Of a stretch of DNA of 64,000 bases, positions 1-8,043 are shown one piece after another. The DNA is from Methylobacterium sp. GXS13. GTDB lineage: Bacteria; Pseudomonadota; Alphaproteobacteria; Rhizobiales; Beijerinckiaceae. The position numbers and the translations under genes are program-made. Positions within the stretch are counted from its first letter, which is position 1; each line of letters opens with the position of its first letter. The notes beneath the pieces are model-generated. The model was not told the DNA's origin, did no database searches, and saw only the letters and a program-made list of their open reading frames with translations. The stretch spans positions 1 to 64,000 of the forward strand of contig NZ_LKKO01000019.1 in assembly GCF_001455965.1 (NCBI RefSeq), written 5' to 3'.

Positions 1-200
1 GCGGGGGGCTTGCGCCCCTTCGAGCCGCCGCGTGGGGGTGGTCGTGTCGTCATGATTCCGCCAGCACCCGTCTCCGCTTCGGACGGAACGTCCGGGCGCA
101 TCGGCCGCGGCGTCGCCGAGGACCCGGACCGATGGGGTCGCCCGGCTCTAGCATCGCGGGGGCGCAGCGGCAAAGGCGGGGATGGCCGACCCCACAACCC

Positions 201-1136
201 TCAGTACTTGAGCCCGGTGTCGCACAGCACCGTCACGGCAACCGCGACGGCCGGCAGGCGGCCGGAGGCGAGCAGAGCCGCGGCCGCGCAGACATTGGCG
301 GCGGCCGAGTAGCCGACATGCAGGCCCTCCCGCGTCGCCAGCAGCCGGCGCCAGTGCACGGCCTCGTCATCGGTCACGGAGAGGGCGAGATCCAAGAGTT
401 CGGCATCCCAGTGCGGCGGCACGCTGCCGTAGCCCGTCCCCTGCAGGACATGGCGCGGCTTGGTGACGGGCTCGCCCGCGAGGGGCCGGCAGCCGTCGGG
501 CTCCACCGCCGCGCAGACCACGTGTGGGTTCCGCACCCGGAGCGCCGCGGCGACGCCCAGGAAGGTCGCGCCCGTCCCCACGGAAGCGACCCAGGCGTCA
601 ACGCAGTTCCCAGATTGCGCCCAGATCTCCGGGCCGGTCGTGGCCCGATGGATCCCGACGCCCTCCAGAGCGTGGAACTGATCGACGTAAAAACCGCCGC
701 GTTCCCGGGCGAGGCGCCCCGCTTCTTCGGCTGCGGCCGCGACATCGGCACCCGTCACCTGCCCCGGCACCCCATCGACCTGCGGCACCGAGACGACCTC
801 CGCCCCGAGGGCTTCGAGCATCCGCGCCCGCTGCGGGCTGTTCCCCGCCGACAGGGTGACGACCAGCGGATGCCCGAGAGCCGCGCAGGCCACGGCGAGG
901 CCGGCCCCCATATTGCCACTGGTCATCTCGACCACCGGAGCCCCCGGGGCGAGACGCCCATCCGCTCGGGCGGCGAGCAGGATGGCGCGGGCCGCCCTGT
1001 CCTTCACGCTCCCCCCGGGCTGCATGAACTCGGCCTTCGCCAGAATGCGGCCCGGTCCGGGATAGGCGCGGTCGAGGGCGATCAGGGGTGTGCCGCCGAT
1101 GAGATCGAGCGCGGATGCGGTGATGGTCGATTGCAA
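201..1136 (-). CDS. PLP-dependent cysteine synthase family protein
   Basis: This 311-residue protein belongs to the fold-type II PLP enzymes of the cysteine synthase / cystathionine beta-synthase family, which do beta-replacement on O-acetylserine or related substrates in the cytoplasm. Residues 12-17 (LIGGTP) are the family signature. K45 in GGSVKDRAA is the expected Schiff-base lysine, TSGNMGAGLA is the substrate loop, and GTGATFLGVA is the PLP phosphate-binding glycine loop. Length is normal for the family. The start at 1136 is a TTG codon with no convincing ribosome-binding site, so the exact start is uncertain. It stands alone, without a serine acetyltransferase neighbour, so the true substrate is open; a secondary CysK or a cysteine desulfhydrase are both possible. 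Confidence 0.88.
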   Translation of the reverse strand: MQSTITASALDLIGGTPLIALDRAYPGPGRILAKAEFMQPGGSVKDRAARAILLAARADGRLAPGAPVVEMTSGNMGAGLAVACAALGHPLVVTLSAGNSPQRARMLEALGAEVVSVPQVDGVPGQVTGADVAAAAEEAGRLARERGGFYVDQFHALEGVGIHRATTGPEIWAQSGNCVDAWVASVGTGATFLGVAAALRVRNPHVVCAAVEPDGCRPLAGEPVTKPRHVLQGTGYGSVPPHWDAELLDLALSVTDDEAVHWRRLLATREGLHVGYSAAANVCAAAALLASGRLPAVAVAVTVLCDTGLKY

Positions 1137-1227
1137 GGACGTCGACTCGGCGGGGATGATTCCGACGCGGACAGCTTAGCAGCGGGCGGCTGGGGCTTCA
1201 CGTCACTGTAGTCCGACGCGTCCGAGG

Positions 1228-1689
1228 CTACGGGCCGCCCCCGGCCAGCAGCCGCGCCTTGAGCCCGACCGGAAAAAGCTCAGGCCCGCCGTCGCGATCG
1301 AGATCCTCGAGGTCATACCAGCGGGCCACGCAGGGCGCGCCGGAATCCTCGTGGAAGACGACAGACTCGAGCGTATCGAGCGGGCCGGGCGGCAGGGCGA
1401 CGGGGAACAGGAACAGCACCTCGTGCCCGGGGCTGCCCTCATGCACGTACAGATTCTCCATGATGAACGGCGGATCGAGAATCCGCACGGTGAGCCCCAG
1501 CTCCTCCTCGAATTCCCGCAGGAGCGCCTGCTCCGCCCGCTCGCCGAAGGCCACGCTGCCCCCGAGCGGCCGCACGCCCTTGAGGCGTCCGGCGTCGGTA
1601 TAGACTTCGGCGACCAGCAGCCGACGGCCCCGCCAGGGCAAGCCCAGCGCCTTCACGCGGATTTCCGGAGGGGGGCGCCAGACATGCAT
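1228..1689 (-). CDS. Nudix hydrolase
   Basis: This 153-residue Nudix hydrolase cleaves a nucleoside diphosphate linked to another moiety. The Nudix box is complete around residues 44-66: G-x5-E-x7-REFEEELGL, with the catalytic acidic residues intact. The N-terminal IRVKALGLPWRGRRLLVAE is typical of small MutT-like housecleaning enzymes. The start is ATG at 1689. It reads in the same direction as the cysteine-synthase-like gene, 91 bases downstream, so the two could be co-transcribed. Nothing in the sequence identifies the substrate. Confidence 0.9.
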   Translation of the reverse strand: MHVWRPPPEIRVKALGLPWRGRRLLVAEVYTDAGRLKGVRPLGGSVAFGERAEQALLREFEEELGLTVRILDPPFIMENLYVHEGSPGHEVLFLFPVALPPGPLDTLESVVFHEDSGAPCVARWYDLEDLDRDGGPELFPVGLKARLLAGGGP

Positions 1690-1793
1690 GCCGTCTGGTA
1701 GTGCGCGGCTCGCAAACCGACAACGGCCCGGAATGCCGGCGCCGCGGCTTCCGGCGGATCGGATGCCCGGCCGCGATCCGCAGCGCCGGAACG

Positions 1794-2171
1794 TTACGCG
1801 AAGGCGTGCTTACGGTCCGGCACCTGAGCCCGTGTCTGGGCAACATGGAGCCGTGTCGCGGCGACCTGGGACCAGGCCGTGGCGACCGAGTCGTTCCGCA
1901 CGTTTCGCTCGCGCCTGCGGACTGCGGCGATGTCGAACTGCTTCTGCATCTCCATCAGCATTTCCATGCTGTATCCGAACGCCTTCTCGATCTGAAAGGC
2001 CAAGTCGGCCGTCAAACCGGTCTTCTCGGTCAGAAAGTCCGAGAGCACGTGACGCGTGACACCCAGAAGGCCGGCCGCCTCCATGATCGTCAGGTTGCGC
2101 GGCTCGAAGACCTTGCGGCGGACGAACAAACCGGGATGGCACGGACTTGTCGCTTGATGGACAACGTTCAC
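1794..2171 (-). CDS. HigA-like XRE-family antitoxin (orphan, copy 1)
   Basis: This small helix-turn-helix protein resembles HigA-type addiction-module antitoxins. HPG near residue 12 opens the domain, EPRNLTIMEAAGLLGVTRHVLSDFL forms the HTH region, and LAFQIEKAFG followed by LMEMQKQFD matches the HigA core. The frame stays open to a TTG at 2189, but the GTG at 2171 is preferred. AAGGAG lies six bases upstream of it, and it gives an N-terminus exactly co-linear with the paralogue at 3073-3432. No HigB/RelE-type toxin gene is visible on either side, so it is probably a solitary regulator or the remnant of a module. The C-terminal tail past residue 85 diverges from its paralogue and from the family. 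Confidence 0.75.
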   Translation of the reverse strand: MNVVHQATSPCHPGLFVRRKVFEPRNLTIMEAAGLLGVTRHVLSDFLTEKTGLTADLAFQIEKAFGYSMEMLMEMQKQFDIAAVRRRERNVRNDSVATAWSQVAATRLHVAQTRAQVPDRKHAFA

Positions 2172-3072
2172 CTGGGTCTCCTTCACCAACGGATCGAGTC
2201 AACGTCGCAACGGCGTTCAGGTCGACCGATCGCCGCAGCGGCAGACCTGTCGCTCCACACGCGCGCAAGCAGCGCTCCGCCCGCGTGATCGGAACCAAAC
2301 GATTAGCTTAGCCAGCCATGATCTGTTTAATTTTGCCGGTACAGAAACTGTATTGTCCGGCAATCAAGACATAACGCCCATATCAACCGATTTGCCGGCC
2401 GTCAATCTTCGCCATTAACGGCGATTTTTCTTGGTAATATTGATTTTATTCTGAAAAAAGTCGTAATATACATCGAGATTTGTGCATATGTGTTGATCAT
2501 CAGGCGATCGATACAACTATCGTCGCCGAGACAACAATAGGATCGTGTGCACGCGACGCCGTCCGTCGACGAAGAATGCCGGCCCGCTTCAGTCCGTAAC
2601 AACCAACGGTATCGCGCGGCGATATCTGCTCCACTTGGCATCCCTGGCCCGGCATCGGCAGGAAGCACCGGGACGGTTTTCTCGGAACCGCAGCTTTCCG
2701 CGCGTCGGCAGCCGACGAGTCGTTTCTCGCCCGATCACGGCGGGGCGGGCCGGGACAGGTTACCCGGGCAGCGCGGCGGCTACGCGACGACGTGCCGGCC
2801 ATCCGATCCGCCCCGGGCCGATGCGCCTTCATCCCGCGTCGCGCCCGGGGATACCATCCGCCTCGGCACGGCCGTCATGGGGCCAGGACAGGGATCGAAT
2901 GTCACCGGGTCCGACTGAACCCTGGCACGTCTCAGGCGCGATAAGGCCCGGCATTCGCGCCGAACCACATGGCAGAGGACGAACGGCAGCGGCGGAGGGA
3001 CGAGACCCCTCGTCGCTCCGCCGCTCTGGTCCCGATGCGGCATCCCCGACGTTCGGTCACCGCGAACCGGCC
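2172..3072. other. Long non-coding gap with AT-rich segment
   Basis: About 900 bases separate the two HigA-like genes. The stretch from about 2300 to 2560 is strikingly AT-rich for this genome, containing runs such as GATTTTTCTTGG and TGAAAAAAG, whereas 2560-3072 returns to high GC. Open frames here (for example 88 codons on the minus strand at 2402-2668) have no recognisable domain, ribosome-binding site or convincing codon use. I see no gene. The AT-rich part could hold promoters for the leftward HigA-like gene or be a scar of horizontal insertion. Confidence 0.5.
2333..2363. repeat. Inverted repeat upstream of HigA-like gene, candidate operator
   Basis: TTGCCGGTACAG at 2333-2344 is mirrored by CTGTATTGTCCGGCAA at 2348-2363; the right arm carries four extra bases. 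Another TTGCCGG occurs near 2391. The repeat lies about 160-190 bases upstream of the leftward HigA-like start, in AT-rich DNA suited to a promoter. HigA-type proteins bind palindromes in their own promoters, so an autoregulatory operator is a reasonable but untested reading. Confidence 0.3.
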
Positions 3073-3432
3073 TCACCCGAACGCGTAGAGGCGCTTGACG
3101 ATGGCCAGAGGCCGTCGGGTCGGAGCCTGAACCTGAATCCGCGCCGCAAGCTCGCTCGCGATCTGCCGCTCGCGCTTCCGAGCGCGGGCGATATCGAAGC
3201 GGGTCTGCATCTCCATCAGGGTTTCCATGCGGCACCCGAAGGCTGTCTCGATACGCAGCGCCAGCTCGCCGGTGAGAGGCGACGTCTCATTGAGGAAGTC
3301 GGACAGAGTCTGGCGCGTTATGCCCAACTGGCTGGCCGCGGACATGACGGTCAGATTGCGTGGCTCGAGGATATTACGACGGACGAACCCGCCAGGATGG
3401 CCGGGGTTCTCCAAAACATAATGCGTTCTCAT
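3073..3432 (-). CDS. HigA-like XRE-family antitoxin (orphan, copy 2)
   Basis: This 119-residue protein is a clear paralogue of the product of 1794-2171. Both have HPG at residues 12-14, then FVRR, EPRNLT, a short HTH (copy 2: SQLGITRQTLSDFL), an aligned IE.AFG segment and LMEMQ..FDIA. By eye the shared core is well over half identical. The ATG at 3432 has a strong ribosome-binding site, AGGAAGGAG, a few bases upstream. As with copy 1, no toxin partner is adjacent. The 450 bases upstream are AT-rich. The pair probably arose by duplication and may act as DNA-binding regulators rather than antitoxins. Confidence 0.75.
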   Translation of the reverse strand: MRTHYVLENPGHPGGFVRRNILEPRNLTVMSAASQLGITRQTLSDFLNETSPLTGELALRIETAFGCRMETLMEMQTRFDIARARKRERQIASELAARIQVQAPTRRPLAIVKRLYAFG

Positions 3433-3880
3433 TACGAACTCCTTCCTGGATATTGAACTTCGACAGGATACAATCCGGATCGAAGTCCGTTATTTTTGGA
3501 AGATACGACCTTCGTTCATCATTCTTCACGAAGGCTATCGTGCTTACGTTGCAGATCACAAAAAGTTCCGCAGCCGTATTTTGCATGCGTTAGGCATACG
3601 CTTTGGCGTTATCACACCATTATTCGTCGATTTCGGCAGAATTAGTGTATTATTCCGCAGATTAATTGCCATATCTCCCTGAATACGGCGGCATTTGATC
3701 GCAGAATACCAAATCCATGGTCTATTTGGCCGTGCGATACGCAAGACTTGGAGCGTCCTGCAAAGCGATCCTCCCGCTGATGCCGGACTACCGGAAGCCT
3801 TCGCGATCCCGCGCGCGGTCCGCTCGCCGGACCAGATATCCACACGCTTGACGTTCAACTGGTCTACAGCCAAGCTATAC
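3433..3880. other. AT-rich non-coding region before the cobalamin riboswitch
   Basis: This 450-base stretch has low GC to about 3720, then rises. It should contain the leftward promoter for the HigA-like gene at 3073-3432 and the rightward promoter for the cobalamin riboswitch transcript. Short open frames on both strands (for example 105 codons at 3556-3873 minus) lack domains or plausible start sites. No gene is supported here. Confidence 0.5.
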
Positions 3881-4056
3881 AGTGACGGTTCCCTTTGGGG
3901 ATCAAAAGGGAACGCGGTGAGGGGTCTTTTCCCGAAACCGCGGCTGTCCCCGCAACTGTGAGCGGCGAGCCCTTCACCACCACGTCACTGGGCCTCGGCC
4001 CGGGAAGACGGTGCGAGGGCGGCGACCCGTGAGCCAGGAGACCTGCCGTCAGCCGT
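3881..4056 (+). promoter_or_regulatory. Cobalamin (adenosylcobalamin) riboswitch
   Basis: The sequence has the ordered landmarks of a class-I cobalamin riboswitch. GGTTCCCTTTGGGG...AAAAGGGAAC gives the first stem, followed by GCGGTGAGGGG and the core CCCCGCAACTGTGAGCGGCGA. CCACGTCACTGGGCCTCGGCCCGGGAAGACGG forms a peripheral hairpin, and the B12 box GCCAGGAGACCTGCCGTC ends near 4050. It is on the same strand as the TonB receptor at 4358, the expected kind of target, since B12 riboswitches repress uptake genes when cobalamin is plentiful. Unusually, about 300 bases separate it from the start codon. No clear intrinsic terminator is visible in the gap, so the expression platform is not obvious. 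Confidence 0.9.
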
Positions 4057-4357
4057 GGTCACACGCGAAACGCGCTGGGCGGGGTGTCCTGGCGGGTGTC
4101 GAGACGGTCGTTGCGCGAGCGCGGTCGGCGAGGCTTCGTTCGCGGTGACGTGCCACAGCAAGCGCGCCCGCGTTCCGGTTCCCGATGCTCTCTCTTGTCG
4201 TGCCGATCCCGGCTGCGCCTTCGCGCGGACCGATCCACCACCCGGGCCACTGCGCCCCGGCGGAGCGGATGGCGGCACGCAACAGTAATTGTAATGTTAT
4301 TACATTGCTTGTAGAGCGTCCGGGCCGGTTGCCGCCGCGCATGGACCGTCTCTAACC
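4057..4357. other. Leader between riboswitch and TonB receptor
   Basis: Most of this 300-base leader is GC-rich and has no believable coding sequence. The 77-codon frame at 4055-4288 has no ribosome-binding site or domain. Its last third turns AT-rich and holds a palindromic operator at 4291-4308. A possible second promoter (TTGTAA at 4289, TAGAGC at 4312, spacing 17) overlaps that operator. The receptor may therefore be transcribed both through the riboswitch and from a proximal, riboswitch-independent promoter. Confidence 0.45.
4291..4308. promoter_or_regulatory. Zur-like palindromic operator
   Basis: GTAATGTTATTACATTGC is an imperfect 18-bp palindrome with an AATGT-N4-ACATT core, resembling alphaproteobacterial Zur (zinc uptake regulator) boxes. 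It lies 50 bases upstream of the receptor ATG and overlaps a plausible promoter spacer. It aligns with the two palindromes before the ZnuD-like receptor gene (11434-11451 and 11512-11529) at about 12 of 18 positions. The similarity is by eye. Zur is favoured over Fur or Irr because of the ZnuD association. Confidence 0.5.
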
Positions 4358-6541
4358 ATGTCCCTATCAAAACAACCGCTCTACAGCTGGAGCGTGCCGT
4401 TCTGCGGCGCCCTGCTCACCGTGCTGGCGAGCCAGGCCGGGGCCCAGGATGTCGTCGCCCTCGACCAGCTCTCCGTCGAGGGGGAGGGCGGCGTCAGCCT
4501 AACCCGGGCCGCCCCGATCGGGCTGAACCTGCGTACCCCCGACCGGACCGCGAGCCGGCTCGGCCTGACACCGCTGGAGACGCCCGCGAGCGTCGACATC
4601 GTGTCCGGCGAGACCGCACGGCTGCGCGGCCAGGACACGATCGCCGAGGCCGTGACCCAGGATGCCACCGGCATCACCACGATCGCGGCGCCCGGCGCCC
4701 GCAACGGCGCGTTCACCTCCCGCGGCTTCGCGGGGCCGAACTCGATCCAGCAGCTCTACGACGGCACCCGCTTCTATGTCGGCGCCAACACGGTCACGTT
4801 CCCGTTCGACACCTGGAACGTCGAGCGCATCGAGGTGCTGCGCGGGCCGTCCTCGGTGCTCTACGGCGACGGCGCCATCGGCGGCGTGATCAACGTCGTG
4901 CCCAAGAAGCCGGTCTTCGTGCCGATCAACGTGGCGCGCGCGGTCATCGGCACCGACGGGGTCGCCCGGCTCGCGCTGGATTCGGGCGGGGCGCTCGGCC
5001 GGGAGGAATTCGGCGAGACCTTCGCGTATCGCCTGAACGTCAGCGGCAACCGCGCGGACGGCTGGATCCGGCCGGAGGGCGATTTCCGCAACCTCGCGGT
5101 CTCGGCCGCCCTCCTGTTCCAGCCGAGCCCGGACCTCACCTTCACGGCGAGCCACGATCTCGGCTACCAGGAACCGGCGCGCTACTGGGGCACGCCCCTG
5201 GTCGAGGGCAGGATCCCGGACCTGATCCGGTTCAACAACTACAACGTCCGCGACGCGAAGATCACCTGGGCGGATAACTGGACCCAGTTCAAGACCGAGT
5301 GGACGCCTTCGGCCGACATCATCGTGCGCAACACCGCGTACCGGCTCACCAGCCGGCGCCACTGGCTCGATACCGAGCAGTATATCTACAATCGCGGTAC
5401 CGGACTGGTCGACCGCGGCGATTATCTCGAGATCTATCACAGCCAGGAACAGGTCGGGAATCGCCTGGACGCCAGCTTCAAGGGCAGCCTGTTCGGCCTG
5501 CCGAACGCGTTCGCGGTCGGGTTCGACGTGAACCACATCGACTTCCGCCACACGAACAATTTCTATTTCGACCAGACCACCAGCGTGCCGCTGACCGGCT
5601 ACGATCCGGGCTACTTCCCGCAGAACGGTCGGGCGCGGCCGGCCTACGCCACGCAGACCAGCCAAGCGTCGGTCTTCGCCGAGGACCGGGTGATCCTGTC
5701 GGAAAAACTCTCGTTCCTCACAGGGGTGCGGCTCGACGTGCCGACGCTCCATCGGCAGGATCTGCAGGCGGGCACGCAGTTCGAGAAGACCTATCAGGCG
5801 CTCGGCTACCGGTTCGGCCTTGTCTACAACCCGACGCCGGACAGTGCGCTCTACGCGCAGTACAGCTTCGCCACCGACCCGGTGAACAGTCTCATCACGC
5901 TGACGCAGTCGCTCTCCAACTTTCAGTTGGCCACCGGCACGCAGGTCGAGATCGGCGCCAAGGGGCTCGCCTTCGACGGCGCGCTCGAATGGACGGTGGC
6001 CGGCTACCGGATCGTCAAGGACAATCTGATCTCGGCGGTGCCGGGCCAGCCGACGCTGTCGACCCAGGTGGGGAGCCAATCCTCGCAGGGCTTCGAGCTG
6101 GCGCTGGGCTGGCAGTTCAGCCCGGGCTGGCGGCTCGACGGCAACCTCGCGCTGCTGCACGCGCAGTACGATGCCTTCGACCAGAACGTGAACGGCGCCA
6201 CCGTCTCGTATGCCGGCAACCAGCCGATCGACGTGCCCGAGCGGGTCGCCAATCTTTGGCTGACCTGGGATTTTTCGCGGGACTGGACGGCGCGCGTGGG
6301 GCTCCAGAACGTGGGCCAAGTCTACAGCGACTTCTCCAACACGGCCCGGCGCCCGGCCTACAACCTCGTCAACCTCGTGCTCGACCATCAGGTGACCGTG
6401 GATTCGCGCTTGAGCCTGCGGGTCTACAACCTGTTCGACAAGGTCTACGCGATCAGCGGCAATGCCGTGAACGGCGTCGGCACCAACTGGCTGCTGGGCC
6501 GGCCGCGCTCCGTGGAAGTCGCCTACACGGTGACGTGGTGA
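4358..6541 (+). CDS. TonB-dependent receptor, siderophore/metallophore type
   Basis: This 727-residue outer-membrane receptor imports a large metal complex using TonB energy. A signal peptide ends at about residue 29 (SQAGA-QD) and is followed by a TonB box, VVALDQLSV. The plug spans roughly 55-200 with VERIEVLRGPSSVLYGDGA and GGVINVVPKKP. The 22-strand barrel ends in aromatic YTVTW, as outer-membrane proteins do. The plug and barrel look like siderophore receptors rather than classical BtuB, yet a cobalamin riboswitch lies upstream, as does a Zur-like box. Its stop overlaps the GTG of the PepSY gene, so the two are coupled. The substrate could be cobalamin, a cobalt or zinc complex, or a siderophore. 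Confidence 0.9.
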   Translation: MSLSKQPLYSWSVPFCGALLTVLASQAGAQDVVALDQLSVEGEGGVSLTRAAPIGLNLRTPDRTASRLGLTPLETPASVDIVSGETARLRGQDTIAEAVTQDATGITTIAAPGARNGAFTSRGFAGPNSIQQLYDGTRFYVGANTVTFPFDTWNVERIEVLRGPSSVLYGDGAIGGVINVVPKKPVFVPINVARAVIGTDGVARLALDSGGALGREEFGETFAYRLNVSGNRADGWIRPEGDFRNLAVSAALLFQPSPDLTFTASHDLGYQEPARYWGTPLVEGRIPDLIRFNNYNVRDAKITWADNWTQFKTEWTPSADIIVRNTAYRLTSRRHWLDTEQYIYNRGTGLVDRGDYLEIYHSQEQVGNRLDASFKGSLFGLPNAFAVGFDVNHIDFRHTNNFYFDQTTSVPLTGYDPGYFPQNGRARPAYATQTSQASVFAEDRVILSEKLSFLTGVRLDVPTLHRQDLQAGTQFEKTYQALGYRFGLVYNPTPDSALYAQYSFATDPVNSLITLTQSLSNFQLATGTQVEIGAKGLAFDGALEWTVAGYRIVKDNLISAVPGQPTLSTQVGSQSSQGFELALGWQFSPGWRLDGNLALLHAQYDAFDQNVNGATVSYAGNQPIDVPERVANLWLTWDFSRDWTARVGLQNVGQVYSDFSNTARRPAYNLVNLVLDHQVTVDSRLSLRVYNLFDKVYAISGNAVNGVGTNWLLGRPRSVEVAYTVTW

Positions 6542-8043
6542 GGCGCTGGATCGGCAAGGCGGCCCGGCGCTGGATGCTCCTGTTCCACCGCTGGGCCGGG
6601 ATCGCCACGGGCCTGTTCTTCGCCCTGTGGATCGGCTCCGGGCTGGTGATGCTCTACGTGCCGTTCCCGGCGCTCACGCCGCCTGAGCGCCTCGCGCACC
6701 TGGCGCCGATCGCCTGGGATCAGGTCGGTGTTTCGCCGGATGCGGCGCTCGCGGCCGGCGGCGTCGCGGGCGTGCCGGCCGCGTTCGCCCTGGAGATGCG
6801 CGGCGACGAGCCGATCTACCGCATCATCGGGCGCGACGGCGCGCCGGCGACGGTCTCGGGCCGGAATGGCACGCGGCTCGGCCCGGTCGACGCGGAGGCG
6901 GCCCTGCGGCTTGCCGCCGGCGACCGGCCGGGCGCCCGCGTCGAGCCGGTCGAGCGGGACCAGTGGACCGTCACCGCCCGCTACGACCCGCTGCGGCCGT
7001 TCCACAAGGTCGCCCTCGGCGATCCTGCGGGGACCGAGCTCTACGTCTCGCAGGTCACCGGCGAGATCGCGCTCGACACGACACGGTCCGAGCGTGCCTG
7101 GAACTGGCTCGGCTCGGTGCCGCACTGGATCTACCTGACGCCTTTGCGTGCCCGGGCGGAGCTGTGGCGCACGGTGCTGCTGTGGCTCTCGGGCTTCGCC
7201 GCCCCCGCGGCGCTCAGCGGCCTCGCCATCGGGATCTGGCGCCTGCGCCTGCGCCGCCGCTACGCCGGGGGCGCCGTGACGCCCTATCGCGGGCTGGCAC
7301 GCTGGCACCACCTGTTCGGCCTCGCGGGCGGGCTGGGGCTCGGGGCGTTCATCCTGAGCGGCTGGATCTCCATGAATCCGAACCGCTGGTTCGCGTCGAG
7401 CGCGCCGCCTTCCGGGCTGCGCGCGGCCTATGCCGGAACGCCCGGACCGCTCGGCGTGGCAATCCATCAGATCCGCGATCGCGCCGGACCGGAAACCCGA
7501 TCCGTGCGCTTCACCGTCATCGGTGGCCGCTGGTGGGTCTTTGCCGACGCAGCGGACGGTCCACGCCCCGTCGTGGCGGACGGCAGCTCTTTTCCCGATA
7601 CAGCCACCCTCGCGGCCGCCGCCGCCGCCGCGATCCCCGACGGACGCCTGCGGGCGACCCAGCATCTGGCCGCCTACGACACCTATTGGTATCCGCACGG
7701 GACGGACCCGCGGCCCCTCCCGATCCTGCGTCTGCGCTTCGACGACCCGGCCGCCACCTGGCTCCATATCGACCCGCGCGACGGCACCATCCTGCAGCGG
7801 CTCGACCATTCCGGCCGCATCAACCGCTGGCTGTTCGACGCGCCCCACCGCCTCGATCTTCCGGTCCTGACCGGCCGACCGACCCTGCGCGCGGCGGCGC
7901 AATGGCTCCTGAACCTGCTTGCCGCCGGAATCGCGGTCACCGGGATCGTCGCGGGTTGGCGGCGCCTCAGCCGCAGCCCGAGGCGTCCTGCTCACCCGGC
8001 GTCAGCGTCAGTGCAACCGACGTCCCGGTCCGTGCCGCGATGA
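6538..8043 (+). CDS. PepSY-associated transmembrane protein
   Basis: This 501-residue inner-membrane protein belongs to the PepSY-TM family often found beside TonB siderophore receptors; several members are implicated in reducing ferric siderophores at the inner membrane. Four hydrophobic segments are visible, around residues 10-40 (FHRWAGIATGLFFALW), 215-240, 255-280 (LARWHHLFGLAGGLGLG) and 455-475. Periplasmic PepSY-like regions lie between them. Conserved His in HRWAG and WHHLFG could ligate haem. The GTG start at 6538 overlaps the receptor stop as GTGA. The frame continues far upstream inside the receptor gene, but that part is not coding. The last 77 bases overlap the opposing oxidoreductase gene. 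Confidence 0.85.
   Translation: MRRWIGKAARRWMLLFHRWAGIATGLFFALWIGSGLVMLYVPFPALTPPERLAHLAPIAWDQVGVSPDAALAAGGVAGVPAAFALEMRGDEPIYRIIGRDGAPATVSGRNGTRLGPVDAEAALRLAAGDRPGARVEPVERDQWTVTARYDPLRPFHKVALGDPAGTELYVSQVTGEIALDTTRSERAWNWLGSVPHWIYLTPLRARAELWRTVLLWLSGFAAPAALSGLAIGIWRLRLRRRYAGGAVTPYRGLARWHHLFGLAGGLGLGAFILSGWISMNPNRWFASSAPPSGLRAAYAGTPGPLGVAIHQIRDRAGPETRSVRFTVIGGRWWVFADAADGPRPVVADGSSFPDTATLAAAAAAAIPDGRLRATQHLAAYDTYWYPHGTDPRPLPILRLRFDDPAATWLHIDPRDGTILQRLDHSGRINRWLFDAPHRLDLPVLTGRPTLRAAAQWLLNLLAAGIAVTGIVAGWRRLSRSPRRPAHPASASVQPTSRSVPR

Noticed and set aside
2402..2668. 88-codon minus-strand frame in the gap between HigA-like genes
   Set aside because: There is no ribosome-binding site, no domain and mixed composition across an AT/GC boundary.
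4055..4288. 77-codon plus-strand frame directly after the riboswitch, considered as a CbtB-like gene
   Set aside because: There is no membrane segment, His-rich end or ribosome-binding site; it does not resemble CbtB.
4499..6388. 629-codon minus-strand frame opposite the TonB receptor
   Set aside because: It is a typical high-GC antisense shadow with no domain; the receptor on the other strand is unmistakable.
5299..6537. Plus-strand frame upstream of the PepSY start, open through the TonB receptor gene
   Set aside because: It is an out-of-frame reading of the receptor with Arg/Gly/Pro-rich shadow composition; PepSY homology begins only at the GTG at 6538.
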